Below are positions 41,739 to 51,595 of a stretch of DNA of 64,000 nt, piece after piece. Numbering within the stretch: position 1 is the stretch's first letter; each line of letters opens with the position of its first letter. The notes beneath the pieces are model-generated. The model was given only the letters and a program-made list of their open reading frames with translations. It did no database searches and was not told the DNA's origin. Source of the stretch: Myxococcus stipitatus (GTDB lineage: Bacteria > Myxococcota > Myxococcia > Myxococcales > Myxococcaceae). The position numbers and the translations under genes were made by a program. Where the stretch lies: positions 558,001 to 622,000 of the forward strand of contig NZ_CP147913.1 of assembly GCF_037414475.1 (NCBI RefSeq). Reading direction: 5' to 3'.

Positions 41739-43067
41739 TCAGGCCTTCGTCACCTTCTCACGCCCCTGGGAGATGCCCTTGGTGGCGTTGCGCGTATCAA
41801 TCACACACGAGGAGCGGGCCACCACCGTGGCGTAGTCGATGCTCGTGTGGTCCGTGAGGATGAGCACCGCATCATAATCCCCCAGCGTGTCCGGATTGAG
41901 CGGCACGGACTTGAGCTCCATGTTGAAGCCGTGGCCCTTGTGCAGCTCCGGCACGTACGGGTCGTGGTAGGTGATCTCCGCGCCCTTCTCCGCGAGCAGC
42001 GTCATGATGCGCAAGGAAGGACTCTCGCGCATGTCGTCGATGTCCTTCTTGTACGCGGCGCCCAGACACAACACGCGCGCGCCGTTGAGCGTCTTGCGGC
42101 TCTTGTTGAGGGCCTCCATCGTCCGCTGCACGACGTAGTACGGCATCTGCCAGTTCACCTCGCCGGCCAGCTCGATGAACTTGGTGTGGAACTCGTACTC
42201 GCGCGCCTTCCACGTCAGATAGAACGGGTCGATGGGGATGCAGTGTCCGCCCAGGCCCGGGCCCGGATAGAAGGGCTGGAAGCCGAAGGGCTTGGTGCTC
42301 GCCGCCTGGATGACCTCCCACACGTCCACGTTCATCCGGTCACAGAGCATCTTCATCTCGTTGACCATCGCGATGTTCACGCAGCGGTAGATGTTCTCCA
42401 AGAGCTTGGCCAACTCCGCCACGCGGGTGGAGGACACCGGCACGACCTCCTTCAACGCGCTGCCATACAGCGCCGCGGCCACCTCCGCGCACTCGGGTGA
42501 GAAGCCTCCGACGATTTTCGGAATCGTCTTCGTGTTGAAGCTCTTGTTGCCCGGGTCCTCGCGCTCGGGGCTGAAGGCCAGGTGGAAGTCCACGCCCGCC
42601 TTGAGGCCTGTCTTCTCCAGGAGCGGCTTGAGCACCTCCTCGGTGGTGCCCGGGTACGTGGTGGACTCCAGGATGAAGAGCTGCCCCCGGCGCACGTGTG
42701 GAGAGAGCGCTTCACCCGTCTGGATGATGTAGCTCATGTCCGGCTCGCGCGACGCCGTCAGCGGCGTGGGCACGCAGATGATGACGCAGTCCAGGTCCTT
42801 CGACTTGGAGAAGTCCGCCGTGGCCTTCAGCTTCCCCGCCTTGCTCAGCTCCGCGAGCGGCGCGCTGGGGATGTGTTTGATGTAGCTCTCCCCCTTCTCG
42901 ATTTTGTCGATCTTGCGCCTGTCGATGTCGAGCCCCAATACGGGAAAGCCCGCCTCCGCGAAGGCCATCCCCAGCGGAAGACCGACATATCCCAACCCCA
43001 CCACCCCGACCTTCGCCTCCCGCCGGCGAATCCGCTCCAGCAGCGGGCTGCCCACCATCACCCTCAT
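41739..43067 (-). CDS. UDP-glucose/GDP-mannose-type nucleotide-sugar dehydrogenase (WecC/WbpA-like)
   Basis: Oxidises a UDP-sugar to the uronic acid with two NAD+, making precursors for surface polysaccharide. From MRVMVGSPLLERI the protein has 442 residues. The Rossmann motif is GVVGLGYVGLPLGMAFAEAG, the central block is ESTTYPGTTEEVLKP, and the catalytic Cys is in GPGLGGHCIPIDPFYLTWKA, matching UDP-N-acetyl-glucosamine/mannosamine dehydrogenases. The exact sugar is not decided by sequence alone. AGGTGAGGGCG precedes the ATG. It follows the heparinase-like gene by 59 bases on the same strand, probably one operon. Confidence 0.93.
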   Translation of the reverse strand: MRVMVGSPLLERIRRREAKVGVVGLGYVGLPLGMAFAEAGFPVLGLDIDRRKIDKIEKGESYIKHIPSAPLAELSKAGKLKATADFSKSKDLDCVIICVPTPLTASREPDMSYIIQTGEALSPHVRRGQLFILESTTYPGTTEEVLKPLLEKTGLKAGVDFHLAFSPEREDPGNKSFNTKTIPKIVGGFSPECAEVAAALYGSALKEVVPVSSTRVAELAKLLENIYRCVNIAMVNEMKMLCDRMNVDVWEVIQAASTKPFGFQPFYPGPGLGGHCIPIDPFYLTWKAREYEFHTKFIELAGEVNWQMPYYVVQRTMEALNKSRKTLNGARVLCLGAAYKKDIDDMRESPSLRIMTLLAEKGAEITYHDPYVPELHKGHGFNMELKSVPLNPDTLGDYDAVLILTDHTSIDYATVVARSSCVIDTRNATKGISQGREKVTKA

Positions 43068-43126
43068 CGCCCTCACCTCTTTTTTTTGTGACGTGCCGCC
43101 GCGAGACGACCACCTCACCGGACCAC

Positions 43127-45202
43127 TCACCTGAAGACAACCGCCCACCTCATGACCGACGGAGGCCGCACCTGCCCCCGGAACTCCACCGTCACCGAGG
43201 GCACCACGCGCCCATAGCCCGGCGAGTACCGCGACGGCACCAGCTCCGGCTCCAGCCCCCGCTCCAACACGAGCCACGCGAGCACCGCGCCCGGAGGCCC
43301 CAGCTCCACCGCGAAGGGCCCCAGCTCCACCGGCTCCTCCGTCGCACGCGCCGCGCGCCCGAGCACCTGTCCATCCAGCGTCACGCGCCGCGCCTGCTCG
43401 TCCGGGAGATGAAAACGTCCCACCACCTCGTGCCGCCCGGTCCCGATGAATCCATCTCGCCCCGCGAGCACCCGCTCCTTCCGGTCCAACCGGAAGGTCC
43501 GCTCGATGCCCACCGGTGCCGGGAGCATGCGGTAGCCATCGTGCCGGACACGCAACCTGTCCACGCGAGGCCCAGGAAGGAAGGCCACCACGCGCGCGCG
43601 CGCCTCCTCGGGCAGCGCGAACAACCTCGCCGGGTCCAACGCGGCCTGCTCCGCGCCATCCACCTGCACGGTGTTGTGCGCCGCCGTGCCCCGAAACGCG
43701 TTCCGCGTCGCGGGGTCTCTCGTGTACGAACCTGTCCCAGGGTCGACGATGACGGGACGTCCGCCCAGGTGCAGCTCGAAGGAGAGCTTGTCGTTGTGGC
43801 TGTGGCCCCCCACCCCGCGCTGCCCCTGCTTGCCGGCGCTCACCGTGACGACGGCCCCCGCGCCCCGCAGCACGTGGAAGCCTCCCTCGGGAAAGCTGAT
43901 GGAGCGAGGCGGACGCGTCGAAGACAGGCGCCGGTGACGCTCCAGTCCCTCATGGCCCAGGAGCCACGCGGCCTCGTCCGGAAGCTCCCCGTCGCGCAGG
44001 CTCGAATCTCCGAAGAGCGCCGCGCCCAGCCCCACGAGATAGCCCTGCTCCATGTCTCCGCGCTCTCGAAGCGGGAACACGCGTCCGGAGTCGTTGTCGC
44101 CCAGTTGCGGCGCCAGCCCCGTCTCCGAGCACCAGGCGCGCACCGCGTGGAACATGCGCTTGAGCCGCGACTCGTACGCCGAGCCCAGCGGCACCCCCAT
44201 GCCCCGGGACACGAGCAGCGCCAGCGTGAAGAGCTCCACCGACAGTCGATGATAGGGAATGGAGCCCTCGAAGGACGTGCCCTCGACGTGCACCTGCGCG
44301 GCCATCTGCTGGCCCAGCCCTTCCACCGCGCGCGCCACCTGCCGTGAGGCACCGGGCAGCTCGGGAAAGAGCAACCCCACCACGAGCAGCCCGACGTGAT
44401 TCGACACGAGGTGGTTGTTGGGCACCGCGCCCCGGTCCTCGAGATGCGCCTCCACCCAGGCCGTGTGGTCCACGAGCGAGCCGAGCACCGGCACCAGGAA
44501 CTCCGCGCACCGCACCGGCCCCGCGTCGGAGAACATGAGCAGCGCCTGCGCGAGATTGCCTGCCCGCAGCGCGACTTCCATGGGACACGTCCAGTGGACG
44601 CCCTGGCCCACGGGATTGGCCTGGAGGAAGTCCAGCACCTGCATCACGAACGCGGTGACCAGCCTCGCGCGTTCTTCCGGTGAGGGCTCGACCCAATACC
44701 CCTGGCCCAGCGCCACCACGCTGTCGAGCCGCCCCATCACCCAGGGATACTTCGGGTCGTTCCCCGTCGAATGGAGCGGCAGCTTCGCCACGGGCGCCAG
44801 TGGATACCGGTGGCCGCTGAGCACGTCGAGCGACCAGTCCACCGGGCGCCCCTCGCCAAACTCGACGCGGGTCCCGAAGACGTTCCATTCCTGACGAAGC
44901 GCCGTCCTCGCCCGGACGCTGGCGCGCTCACGTGCGCCGGGGATGGCCACGAGCGCCTCCAAGACGGACGCGCGCTGGGCCACGTCACACCAGACGCGGG
45001 AGGTGTGACTGCCGAAGACTCTCGTCGCGAGGGCCTCGGCTCGCGGCACCTTCAGGGCTTGAAGCAACCGAACCTGGTTCGTGGGCTCGCGACGACGGTA
45101 GCGCGCCTGTCGCGCCACGCCTTGCATTCGCCGGAGCGCACTCAGGGCCAAGGCCCCAGGAGCAAGCCGGGCGATGGCCGCGTAGTAGTCGAGAGTCCCC
45201 AT
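43127..45202 (-). CDS. Heparinase II/III family protein
   Basis: A 691-residue protein of the polysaccharide-lyase-like heparinase II/III family. An alpha-toroid N-terminal half includes VPNNHLVSNHVGLLVVGLLF and EGTSFEGSIPYHRLSVELF. The C-terminal beta region carries GGHSHNDKLSFELHLGGRP, VIVDPGTGSYT and GTAAHNTVQVDG, the characteristic His blocks. Family members cut uronic-acid-containing polysaccharide, or act in its biosynthesis when encoded in polysaccharide loci. The downstream gene makes a nucleotide-linked uronic acid, so both probably serve one surface polysaccharide. GGAAGGAACAG precedes the ATG at 45202. No signal peptide is evident. Confidence 0.9.
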   Translation of the reverse strand: MGTLDYYAAIARLAPGALALSALRRMQGVARQARYRRREPTNQVRLLQALKVPRAEALATRVFGSHTSRVWCDVAQRASVLEALVAIPGARERASVRARTALRQEWNVFGTRVEFGEGRPVDWSLDVLSGHRYPLAPVAKLPLHSTGNDPKYPWVMGRLDSVVALGQGYWVEPSPEERARLVTAFVMQVLDFLQANPVGQGVHWTCPMEVALRAGNLAQALLMFSDAGPVRCAEFLVPVLGSLVDHTAWVEAHLEDRGAVPNNHLVSNHVGLLVVGLLFPELPGASRQVARAVEGLGQQMAAQVHVEGTSFEGSIPYHRLSVELFTLALLVSRGMGVPLGSAYESRLKRMFHAVRAWCSETGLAPQLGDNDSGRVFPLRERGDMEQGYLVGLGAALFGDSSLRDGELPDEAAWLLGHEGLERHRRLSSTRPPRSISFPEGGFHVLRGAGAVVTVSAGKQGQRGVGGHSHNDKLSFELHLGGRPVIVDPGTGSYTRDPATRNAFRGTAAHNTVQVDGAEQAALDPARLFALPEEARARVVAFLPGPRVDRLRVRHDGYRMLPAPVGIERTFRLDRKERVLAGRDGFIGTGRHEVVGRFHLPDEQARRVTLDGQVLGRAARATEEPVELGPFAVELGPPGAVLAWLVLERGLEPELVPSRYSPGYGRVVPSVTVEFRGQVRPPSVMRWAVVFR

Positions 45203-45406
45203 CTGTTCCTTCCGCCACCCGTCGCACTGGCCGTTAGCAAGGGACCGGCCAAGGGGCCTTCGTGAGGAGTTGAGAGGGGTTGAAGGCGAATCCACCCCCT
45301 CGGGACGGCAAAAAAGTCAGGAGGTGCGCGGAGGCGGTGGGTAAAGGATTGCCGTTCAGCGACCCTTCATTGCCCACCGTGGGCAGTGTTGCGCCCTGGC
45401 GAGGTC

Positions 45407-46417
45407 ATGCCCATACCTCTGCGCGTGCAAGCGGGAGCTTGGAGTGGGCGGGGCGTCGACATCGCGTTCGACGCGGAGGTGGGGCAGGCGCTGGCCGCGG
45501 TCGCCGAGCGCGCGCTGCGCTGTGGCGCCCTCGCGGGCATGGAGCTTCTCTTGCGCGAAACACTTCGATTGACGAGCGCCTCCGGCGCGGCCCTCTTCGA
45601 TGGAGACACGTGCGTGGCCAGGGCGGGCACCCATGCCGCGGGCTTTGCGTCGAGCCCCGGACGCCTCCTGCGCCTCTGGCCCGAGCAGCCCCGTCATCAG
45701 GAGGGGACGCTGCTCGAACGGTTGTCCCACTTCGGGGGCGCGCTGCTCGCGGCACATGCGCGGGAGTCCTCCGCCCAGGCACGGCATTCCCGATTGCTCG
45801 CGTCACAACGAGCGTTGGAGCAGGACGCGGCCCGCTGGGAGGTGCGCCGCTCGCTGGCGGCACATGACCTGCGCACGCCCTTGATGGTCGTGAGGGGTTA
45901 CCTGGACATGGTGCTGAAAGGCCATGCAGGGCCGCTCGGCGCGACAATGCAGCGCTACCTGGACCGGATGGCGCGGGCCACGCAGGACCAGCGCGCCGTC
46001 ATCGACCAACGCCTGAGCCGCTGCCCCACCACGGACCTGGCCCCCCTGCTGAATGCGCGGCTCAATCCCCACACGAGACATGCGCCGCGCTGGGAGGTGA
46101 CACTGGCCCTGCCCGACCGTCCCATCCTCATGAGGGCGGAGTCCTCCCAGTTGGAGGCCTGGCTGGGCGCGCTGACGCGAGCCCTCGCGACGACACGTGC
46201 GAGCTCGGTGTGGTTCTTCGCGGTGGCCGTCGATGCCCGGCGGTGTTGGCAGTTCGACATCCAGACGCAAGGAGGCCACGTGCCCGCGGAGCGGCGCGTC
46301 GCGGTGGCGCGTGAGCACACCCGGCGGTTGGGCGGGACACTGCGCGCGCCCACCCAGGACACACAACAGTCCTGGGTGGTCCAGCTTCCAGCGGAGGCGG
46401 GCGCCGGAGCGCCCTGA
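45407..46417 (+). CDS. Histidine-kinase-like protein with degenerate catalytic domain
   Basis: A 336-residue protein. The N-terminal part (about 35-120) is GAF-like (LLLRETLRLTSASGAALFDG). It is followed by a HisKA-type helix with His 153 in LAAHDLRTPLMVVRGYLDM. The ATPase part is degenerate: the N box lacks its Asn (LGALTRALATT), the DxGxG motif reads DIQTQGG, and no G2 box is seen before the C-terminal LGGTLRAPTQ. It probably does not bind ATP and may serve as a phosphotransfer or docking protein. The ATG at 45407 has GAGG close by. It is divergent from the heparinase gene and converges on the CheA-CheY gene with a 9-base gap. Confidence 0.75.
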   Translation: MPIPLRVQAGAWSGRGVDIAFDAEVGQALAAVAERALRCGALAGMELLLRETLRLTSASGAALFDGDTCVARAGTHAAGFASSPGRLLRLWPEQPRHQEGTLLERLSHFGGALLAAHARESSAQARHSRLLASQRALEQDAARWEVRRSLAAHDLRTPLMVVRGYLDMVLKGHAGPLGATMQRYLDRMARATQDQRAVIDQRLSRCPTTDLAPLLNARLNPHTRHAPRWEVTLALPDRPILMRAESSQLEAWLGALTRALATTRASSVWFFAVAVDARRCWQFDIQTQGGHVPAERRVAVAREHTRRLGGTLRAPTQDTQQSWVVQLPAEAGAGAP

Positions 46418-46426
46418 GCCATGCCG

Positions 46427-48970
46427 CTAGGCGCGAGCGGGAAGCAGCTGCCTGACGAGCTCGAGGAGCTTGCCGCGCTCCACCTCACGCTTGACGAGGT
46501 ACCCATCCGCGCCGGCCTCCAGCCCCGCGGCCCGGTCCTCCGGACTGTCGAGCGAGGTGACGAGGATGATGGGCGTGGAGTGCAGCGTCGCGTGGGCTTT
46601 GATGCGCCGGGCAAGCCCCACGCCATCCAGCCGGGGCATCTGCCAGTCGCTCACGACGAGCTGGCACGGCGTCCGCTCGAGAATGCCCCAGGCCTCTTCG
46701 CCGTCCGCCGCCGTCACGACGGGGAAGCCCGCGATTTCGAGCAGGGACTTCATCGCGAAGCGCGTGGTGAGCGCATCGTCGCACACGAGGATGCGTGGAC
46801 GCCGCGACTCCGTCGACGAGGAGCGGGTCTCCGGCCGCGCCGCGCGCACGAGCTCCGGCGCGTTGAGCACCGGCACCACGCGCCCGTCATCCAGCACCGC
46901 CGCGCCCGCCAGGTGCCGCACGCTCTGCAGATGCTTGCCGAGCGAGCGCACCACGATCTCCTGCTGCCCCACCACCTCGTCGATGGCGTAGAGCACCTTG
47001 TCGCCGCCGACGACGACCAGCGCGGCCATCTGCACGCGCCCGGAGTCGATGGCCAGCGGCAAGCGGGGCAACCCGATGGCCTCCGTCAGCGACAGGAACG
47101 TGAGCTGCGAGCCATCGACACGCGCCACCACCCGGCCCGCCACCGTGCCCACGTCCTCGGGCATCAGCCGCAGCACGCGCTCCACGCTGTCGGACGGGAT
47201 GGCGGACACCGTCGTGCCCGTGCGCACCAGCAACCCCAGCGCCGCGGCCAGCGTCAGCGGCAGGTCCACCGTGAAGCGCGTCCCCTGCCCCGCCCAGAAG
47301 TCCACATCCACCGAGCCCTGAAGCCGCGCCGCGGTGGCCTGCACCACGTCCAGGCCCACGCCACGTCCGGACGTGGCCGTCACCTGCTCTCGCGTGGAGA
47401 AGCCTGGCTGGAACACCAGGCGCGCGGCCTGTGAGTCGGAGAGCCGCGCGGCCGCCTCCTCCGTCAACAAGCCTCGGCGCACCGCCGTGGCACGCACGCG
47501 GTCCGGCGACAGGCCGTAACCATCGTCCTCCACCACCACCGCGATTCGCGCGCCCCGGGGCACCACGCGCACCGTCAAGCGCCCCGTCTCGGGCTTGCCC
47601 ACGGAGCGCCGCTCCTCGGGGGTCTCCAGCCCATGGTCGATGGCGTTGCGCACCAGGTGCAGCAGCGGGTCCTTCAGCGCGTCGAGGATGCGGCGGTCCA
47701 GCCGGACGTCGCCGCCGGCCAGCTCCAGCGCCACGTCCTTGCTCAAGCGCGCGGACACCTCGCGCACGGTGCGGCGCAGTGGCTCCAGGAGCTGCGACGC
47801 GGGCACCATGCGCAAGTCCCGCAGGTCATCGCGGGCCACCTGGGCCACCAGCGCCAGTTGCTCGCCGTCGCGATGCGCCTCGCGCGACACCTCCAAGAGG
47901 CGCTTCTGCATGGTCCGCATCAGCGCCACGCCGGAGCGCAGCGAGTCCAGCGCGGGCCCGCCCCCCGTCAGCGAGAGCTGCGAGGCGGCGCGCTCCAGGT
48001 GCCGCAGCACCTCATGTGTCCCGTCCGACAGCGCGCGATATCCCTCGGAGCGCCGCGCCTGCTGAGACCGGCCCGACACGAGCAGCTCCACCTGGAGCGC
48101 CAGCGAATCGAGCGTCTTCACCGACACGCGCACCGTGTGCTCGGCCGAGGAAGCTCGGGCCTCCGGCGCGGACACGGGCGTGCCGGGAGTCATGGCCTCC
48201 GGAGCGGCCTGCGCGGGCACCGCCTTGAGCGCCTCCACCGCGCGAGTCACCGCGGCCACCGGCTTCACCGCGTCCAACCGGCCGCGCATCTCCACCAGCG
48301 TGCCCGCCACGTCGGACGCGGCAAGGCTCGCGGGGTCTCCGCCCGGCTCCATGCGCGCGAAGCCCAACGCCGCCGCCTCCGCCAGCGTCGCCACGCGCGA
48401 GGCTCCACCCTCGAGCGCCAGACCGCGCAGCCCCCGGGCCCGCTCCATCGCCTTGCGCACGACGGCGGCCCGGTCCGGCACATCCGGAGAGCATAGCGCG
48501 CTGAGCGAGGCCTCCAGGAAGTCGAGCACCTCCAGGCCCTTCGCCGCGAGGCCCGAGGCCACCGACGCCGCCTCGGTGACGGCCACCTCGCGCCCCAGCG
48601 ACTTGAGCAGCGCGGTCAGTCCCTCCACCTTGGGAGACTGCCCCGCGTCGCCACGGGCCATGGCCGCCTCGATGCCGGACAGCCCGCGCAGCATGGACTC
48701 CACCGCGTCGCGAGGAAGGCCCGCGTCCGTGCGGGTGTGGGCCAGCCCGTCCTCGATGGCGTGAACCACCTGCTCGATGTCATCGAGCCCCAGGCTCGCC
48801 GCGGAGCCCTTGAGGCTGTGCACCAGCCGCTTGAGCGAGGGCAGCAGGTCCGCGTCGCGCGCGGTCGACGGCCCCTCCATTCCGAGCACCTTCGCTCCAA
48901 TGGATTGGATCTGCTCACGCGTCTCCGCGGAGAACACCGGCCAGATGCTGCGCAAGAGCTGCGGATCCAT
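46427..48970 (-). CDS. Hybrid chemotaxis kinase CheA-CheY
   Basis: An 847-residue kinase and output of the chemosensory operon. Order: P1 Hpt domain with phospho-accepting His 51 (LVHSLKGSAASLG), a variable linker, P3 dimerisation region, P4 HATPase (LLHLVRNAIDHGLE, VVEDDGYGLSPD, ATSGRGVGLDVV), P5 CheW-like coupling domain (about 590-715) and a C-terminal receiver with Asp in QLVVSDWQMPRLDG and Lys in GYLVKREV. This is the FrzE-type architecture typical of myxobacteria. All catalytic residues look intact. It is the last gene of the six-gene operon, nine bases after a CheW gene. Confidence 0.95.
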   Translation of the reverse strand: MDPQLLRSIWPVFSAETREQIQSIGAKVLGMEGPSTARDADLLPSLKRLVHSLKGSAASLGLDDIEQVVHAIEDGLAHTRTDAGLPRDAVESMLRGLSGIEAAMARGDAGQSPKVEGLTALLKSLGREVAVTEAASVASGLAAKGLEVLDFLEASLSALCSPDVPDRAAVVRKAMERARGLRGLALEGGASRVATLAEAAALGFARMEPGGDPASLAASDVAGTLVEMRGRLDAVKPVAAVTRAVEALKAVPAQAAPEAMTPGTPVSAPEARASSAEHTVRVSVKTLDSLALQVELLVSGRSQQARRSEGYRALSDGTHEVLRHLERAASQLSLTGGGPALDSLRSGVALMRTMQKRLLEVSREAHRDGEQLALVAQVARDDLRDLRMVPASQLLEPLRRTVREVSARLSKDVALELAGGDVRLDRRILDALKDPLLHLVRNAIDHGLETPEERRSVGKPETGRLTVRVVPRGARIAVVVEDDGYGLSPDRVRATAVRRGLLTEEAAARLSDSQAARLVFQPGFSTREQVTATSGRGVGLDVVQATAARLQGSVDVDFWAGQGTRFTVDLPLTLAAALGLLVRTGTTVSAIPSDSVERVLRLMPEDVGTVAGRVVARVDGSQLTFLSLTEAIGLPRLPLAIDSGRVQMAALVVVGGDKVLYAIDEVVGQQEIVVRSLGKHLQSVRHLAGAAVLDDGRVVPVLNAPELVRAARPETRSSSTESRRPRILVCDDALTTRFAMKSLLEIAGFPVVTAADGEEAWGILERTPCQLVVSDWQMPRLDGVGLARRIKAHATLHSTPIILVTSLDSPEDRAAGLEAGADGYLVKREVERGKLLELVRQLLPARA

Positions 48971-48979
48971 GTCGCGCCC

Positions 48980-49549
48980 CTATTCCCGCGCCTGCCGGCC
49001 CTCGGCCGGGCCCCCGAGTTGCTCCAATTCCAGCACCGTCAGCCGGTCCGGCGTCAGGTACAGGAAGGGCCCCGGAGGAGGCTGTGAGAGCTCGGTCTTG
49101 GGCAGCTCCTTGCGCCCTTCCACCGTCTCCGCCGCCAGTCCAAAACACTCCTCCCCCACCTCCACCACCACGATTTTTCCAAGGTCCGACATGCCGCCGC
49201 CCTCCAGCCCCAACAACTGGCGGAGGTCCAGCACCGGCACCACGCGCGAGCGGCTGGCCAGCGCGCCCAGCACATGCGGCGGAGCCCCGGGCAGCGAGCA
49301 GATGCCGCGCGCCTCCAGCACGTGGTCCACGTGCTCGATTCGCACCGCGTAGCGCTCGCCGCCCACCTGGAAGGCGAGCACCGACAGCGACTCGTGGTGG
49401 ACCTCGTGGCGCGACTCGGCCAAGGCCCGGGCGCGCGCGCCAAGCACCTCGCGCCGCTTCTCCGTGCTCTCGCCGCGCGCCGGCACCCCTTCGTGCCGGA
49501 GCGCGGGCTCCTGTGCGTCGCTGTTCACCTTGACCTCGTCGCTCGCCAT
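48980..49549 (-). CDS. CheW-like coupling protein (second copy)
   Basis: A 189-residue CheW-domain protein that would dock the MCP to the CheA-CheY kinase. The domain starts near residue 52 (HESLSVLAFQVGGERYAVRI) and shows SLPGAPPHVLGALASRSRVV and LDLRQLLGLEG. The first 50 residues are charged and probably disordered. It lies between the CheY gene (7-base gap) and the CheA-CheY gene (9-base gap). The operon also has a first CheW at its start, so two couplers are available for one MCP. Confidence 0.9.
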   Translation of the reverse strand: MASDEVKVNSDAQEPALRHEGVPARGESTEKRREVLGARARALAESRHEVHHESLSVLAFQVGGERYAVRIEHVDHVLEARGICSLPGAPPHVLGALASRSRVVPVLDLRQLLGLEGGGMSDLGKIVVVEVGEECFGLAAETVEGRKELPKTELSQPPPGPFLYLTPDRLTVLELEQLGGPAEGRQARE

Positions 49550-49556
49550 GCGTGCG

Positions 49557-49967
49557 TCACCGGTTCGTCGCGGGCAGCTTCAACATGTCGCGCACCTTCG
49601 AGCGCAGGTCGTCCACCGACACGGGCTTGTTGAGGAAGGCGCTGGCGCCCACCAACTTGCCCTTCTGGCGGCTCGCGTCGTCCTTCAGGGAGGTGAGCAT
49701 CATGAAGGGGGTGGCATGCAGTTGTGAGTCCGCGCGCACCGCCGCGCAGAGGGAGAACCCGTCCATCTCCGGCATCTGCACGTCGGAGATGATGAGGTCC
49801 GGCTTGAGCTCCCGCGCCTTGCTCAAGCCCACCACCCCGTTGGGTGCGTCGAAGAACTCCAGCCCCCAGCCCATCAAGTAGACCTGGAGCAAGTTGGTGA
49901 TGGTCTTGGTGTCCTCGACGATGAGGACCTTCAAGGCCTGTCGTGCCGTCGCCACGTTTGCGTTCAT
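49557..49967 (-). CDS. CheY-like single-domain response regulator
   Basis: A 136-residue receiver-only protein. It has the acidic pocket in [15 protein letters not shown], the phospho-accepting Asp in [14 protein letters not shown], Thr in MMLTSLKDD and the switch Lys in AFLNKPVS. No output domain is attached, so it acts by protein contact, as CheY does. Its ATG overlaps the stop of the MCP gene (ATGA), which couples the two. Confidence 0.95.
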   Translation of the reverse strand: MNANVATARQALKVLIVEDTKTITNLLQVYLMGWGLEFFDAPNGVVGLSKARELKPDLIISDVQMPEMDGFSLCAAVRADSQLHATPFMMLTSLKDDASRQKGKLVGASAFLNKPVSVDDLRSKVRDMLKLPATNR

Positions 49968-51568
49968 AGCTGGTACCTACCCACCAGGTCCGAGAAGCGC
50001 TTCGAGAGATTGGTCAGATTGCCAGCCACTTGTTCGATGCGTCGTGTTCCCACGACGGAGTCTCCCATGGCGGACGTCAGCTCGCCCATCGCGGCGGCGA
50101 TCTGCTCGACACCAATCGTCTGCTGGCGGGTATTCCCCGCGATTTGCCGCGCCGCCCCGCTGGACTCCCGAATGACTTCGGACAGTCCCAGGATGGCGGA
50201 GCCCGCGCCACGCGCCAGCTCCATCGCGGCCTGCGCGCGGCGGCTTCCCTCCTCCGTCGCGTTGACGGCCGCGCGCGTTCCCTTCTGAACCTCGTTGAGC
50301 AGCCCCCGCACCTGCTCCGCGGCGACCCGCGACTGCTCGGCCAGGGTGCGCATCTCCGTGGCCACCACCGCGAAGCCGCGCCCGTGCTCTCCCGCCTTGG
50401 CCGCTTCGATGGAGGCATTCAACGCGAGCAGGTTGGACTGCTCCGCCACATCCTTCACGGTGCTGATGATGTCGCCAATCTGGAGCGTGCGCTCGCTCAG
50501 GTCGGTGATGGACAGGGCGATGGCCTTCACCTGCTCGCCCAGCTTCTCCATGCCCGTCACGCTCTCGGCCACCACCTTCTGACCGTCCGCGCTGAGCGAC
50601 TCCGACTTCTGCGTCTGCGCGATGACGGAGTCCGCGAAGGCCGTGGCCTGCTTGGACGTCTGGGCAATCTCCGCGACGGTGGTGCTCGTCTCGCTGATGG
50701 CGGACGCCTGCTGGTGCGCCATGGCGGACTGCTGGGAGGACGTGGACAACACCCCCGCCGCCTCCCTCTCCATCTCCGCGGCGGCCGTGCGCAGGTCTTC
50801 CAAGAGGTGCGCCAGGCCCTCGGACATGGCCGCGAAGCTGCGCGACACGTCGCCAATCTCATCCGAGGCGCTGGTGTCGAACTGCTGGCGCAGGTTTCCT
50901 CCGGCAATACCCGTCGCCGCGCGGGCCAGCCGCTCCAGCGGGACGACGAGGAAGCCCGACATGAACCACGCTCCCAGGAGGCAGGCGGCGAGCACGAGCA
51001 CGCCGAGCATCACCGTGAAGCGCGTGGTGGCCGCCAGCGCCTGGGTCAGCGCCTGTTCATGGAGGGCCACCTGCACCGTGCCCACCCGGCGCGTGGAGCC
51101 CGCCTGCCCCGAGTACACGGGCACGGACGACTCCACCACGGGCTCGCCCTCGATGAGCAAGCGGCGCTCTTCCACCGCGTCGCTGTCCGGCATGGCCTGA
51201 TCCGCGCCCGCGAAGCGCTCATCCGCCACCTCCGAGAGGAGTTCGCCCTTGGCGCCGCGAACCAGCACATAGGCCACGTCCGGAACGTGGCGCAGCACGC
51301 CGTGCGCGGTCGACTGGAGGCGGCTCGCATCCTGGCTCGCGATCAGCATGGGCCCCAGCGTCTTGGACAGCTCCTCGCTCACCGAGCGCGCGCGCCGCGA
51401 CAGGTCCTCGCGCTGCGCGCTGCCCATCTGGTTCCAGAACGCGAGCGTGAGCACACTGGCCACCAGCACGCCCGTCAGTCCGGTGACGGCGACAATCTTG
51501 AATCGCAGGCTGCGGCGGCCCAGCACGAGCCACTCCGGCAGCGTCACCTTCGTCTTGTTGACGTCCAC
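49964..51568 (-). CDS. Methyl-accepting chemotaxis protein
   Basis: A 534-residue transmembrane receptor. TM1 (about 25-45, [20 protein letters not shown]) and TM2 (about 185-207, [19 protein letters not shown]) flank a periplasmic sensor of about 135 residues. HAMP and a long coiled-coil signalling domain follow, with the conserved hairpin tip [20 protein letters not shown]. There is no C-terminal pentapeptide for CheR docking. The GTG at 51568 has GGGAGG four bases upstream. The operon has CheR but no CheB, so demethylation is unassigned. Confidence 0.95.
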   Translation of the reverse strand: MDVNKTKVTLPEWLVLGRRSLRFKIVAVTGLTGVLVASVLTLAFWNQMGSAQREDLSRRARSVSEELSKTLGPMLIASQDASRLQSTAHGVLRHVPDVAYVLVRGAKGELLSEVADERFAGADQAMPDSDAVEERRLLIEGEPVVESSVPVYSGQAGSTRRVGTVQVALHEQALTQALAATTRFTVMLGVLVLAACLLGAWFMSGFLVVPLERLARAATGIAGGNLRQQFDTSASDEIGDVSRSFAAMSEGLAHLLEDLRTAAAEMEREAAGVLSTSSQQSAMAHQQASAISETSTTVAEIAQTSKQATAFADSVIAQTQKSESLSADGQKVVAESVTGMEKLGEQVKAIALSITDLSERTLQIGDIISTVKDVAEQSNLLALNASIEAAKAGEHGRGFAVVATEMRTLAEQSRVAAEQVRGLLNEVQKGTRAAVNATEEGSRRAQAAMELARGAGSAILGLSEVIRESSGAARQIAGNTRQQTIGVEQIAAAMGELTSAMGDSVVGTRRIEQVAGNLTNLSKRFSDLVGRYQL

Positions 51569-51595
51569 ATTGCCTCCCACCAGCGAAGGGCGCTG

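Noticed and set aside
38734..41835. An open frame of 1033 codons on the plus strand over the OmpA-domain and TldD genes.
   Set aside because: It crosses two well supported opposite-strand genes and has the His/Arg/Gln-rich look of an antisense shadow.
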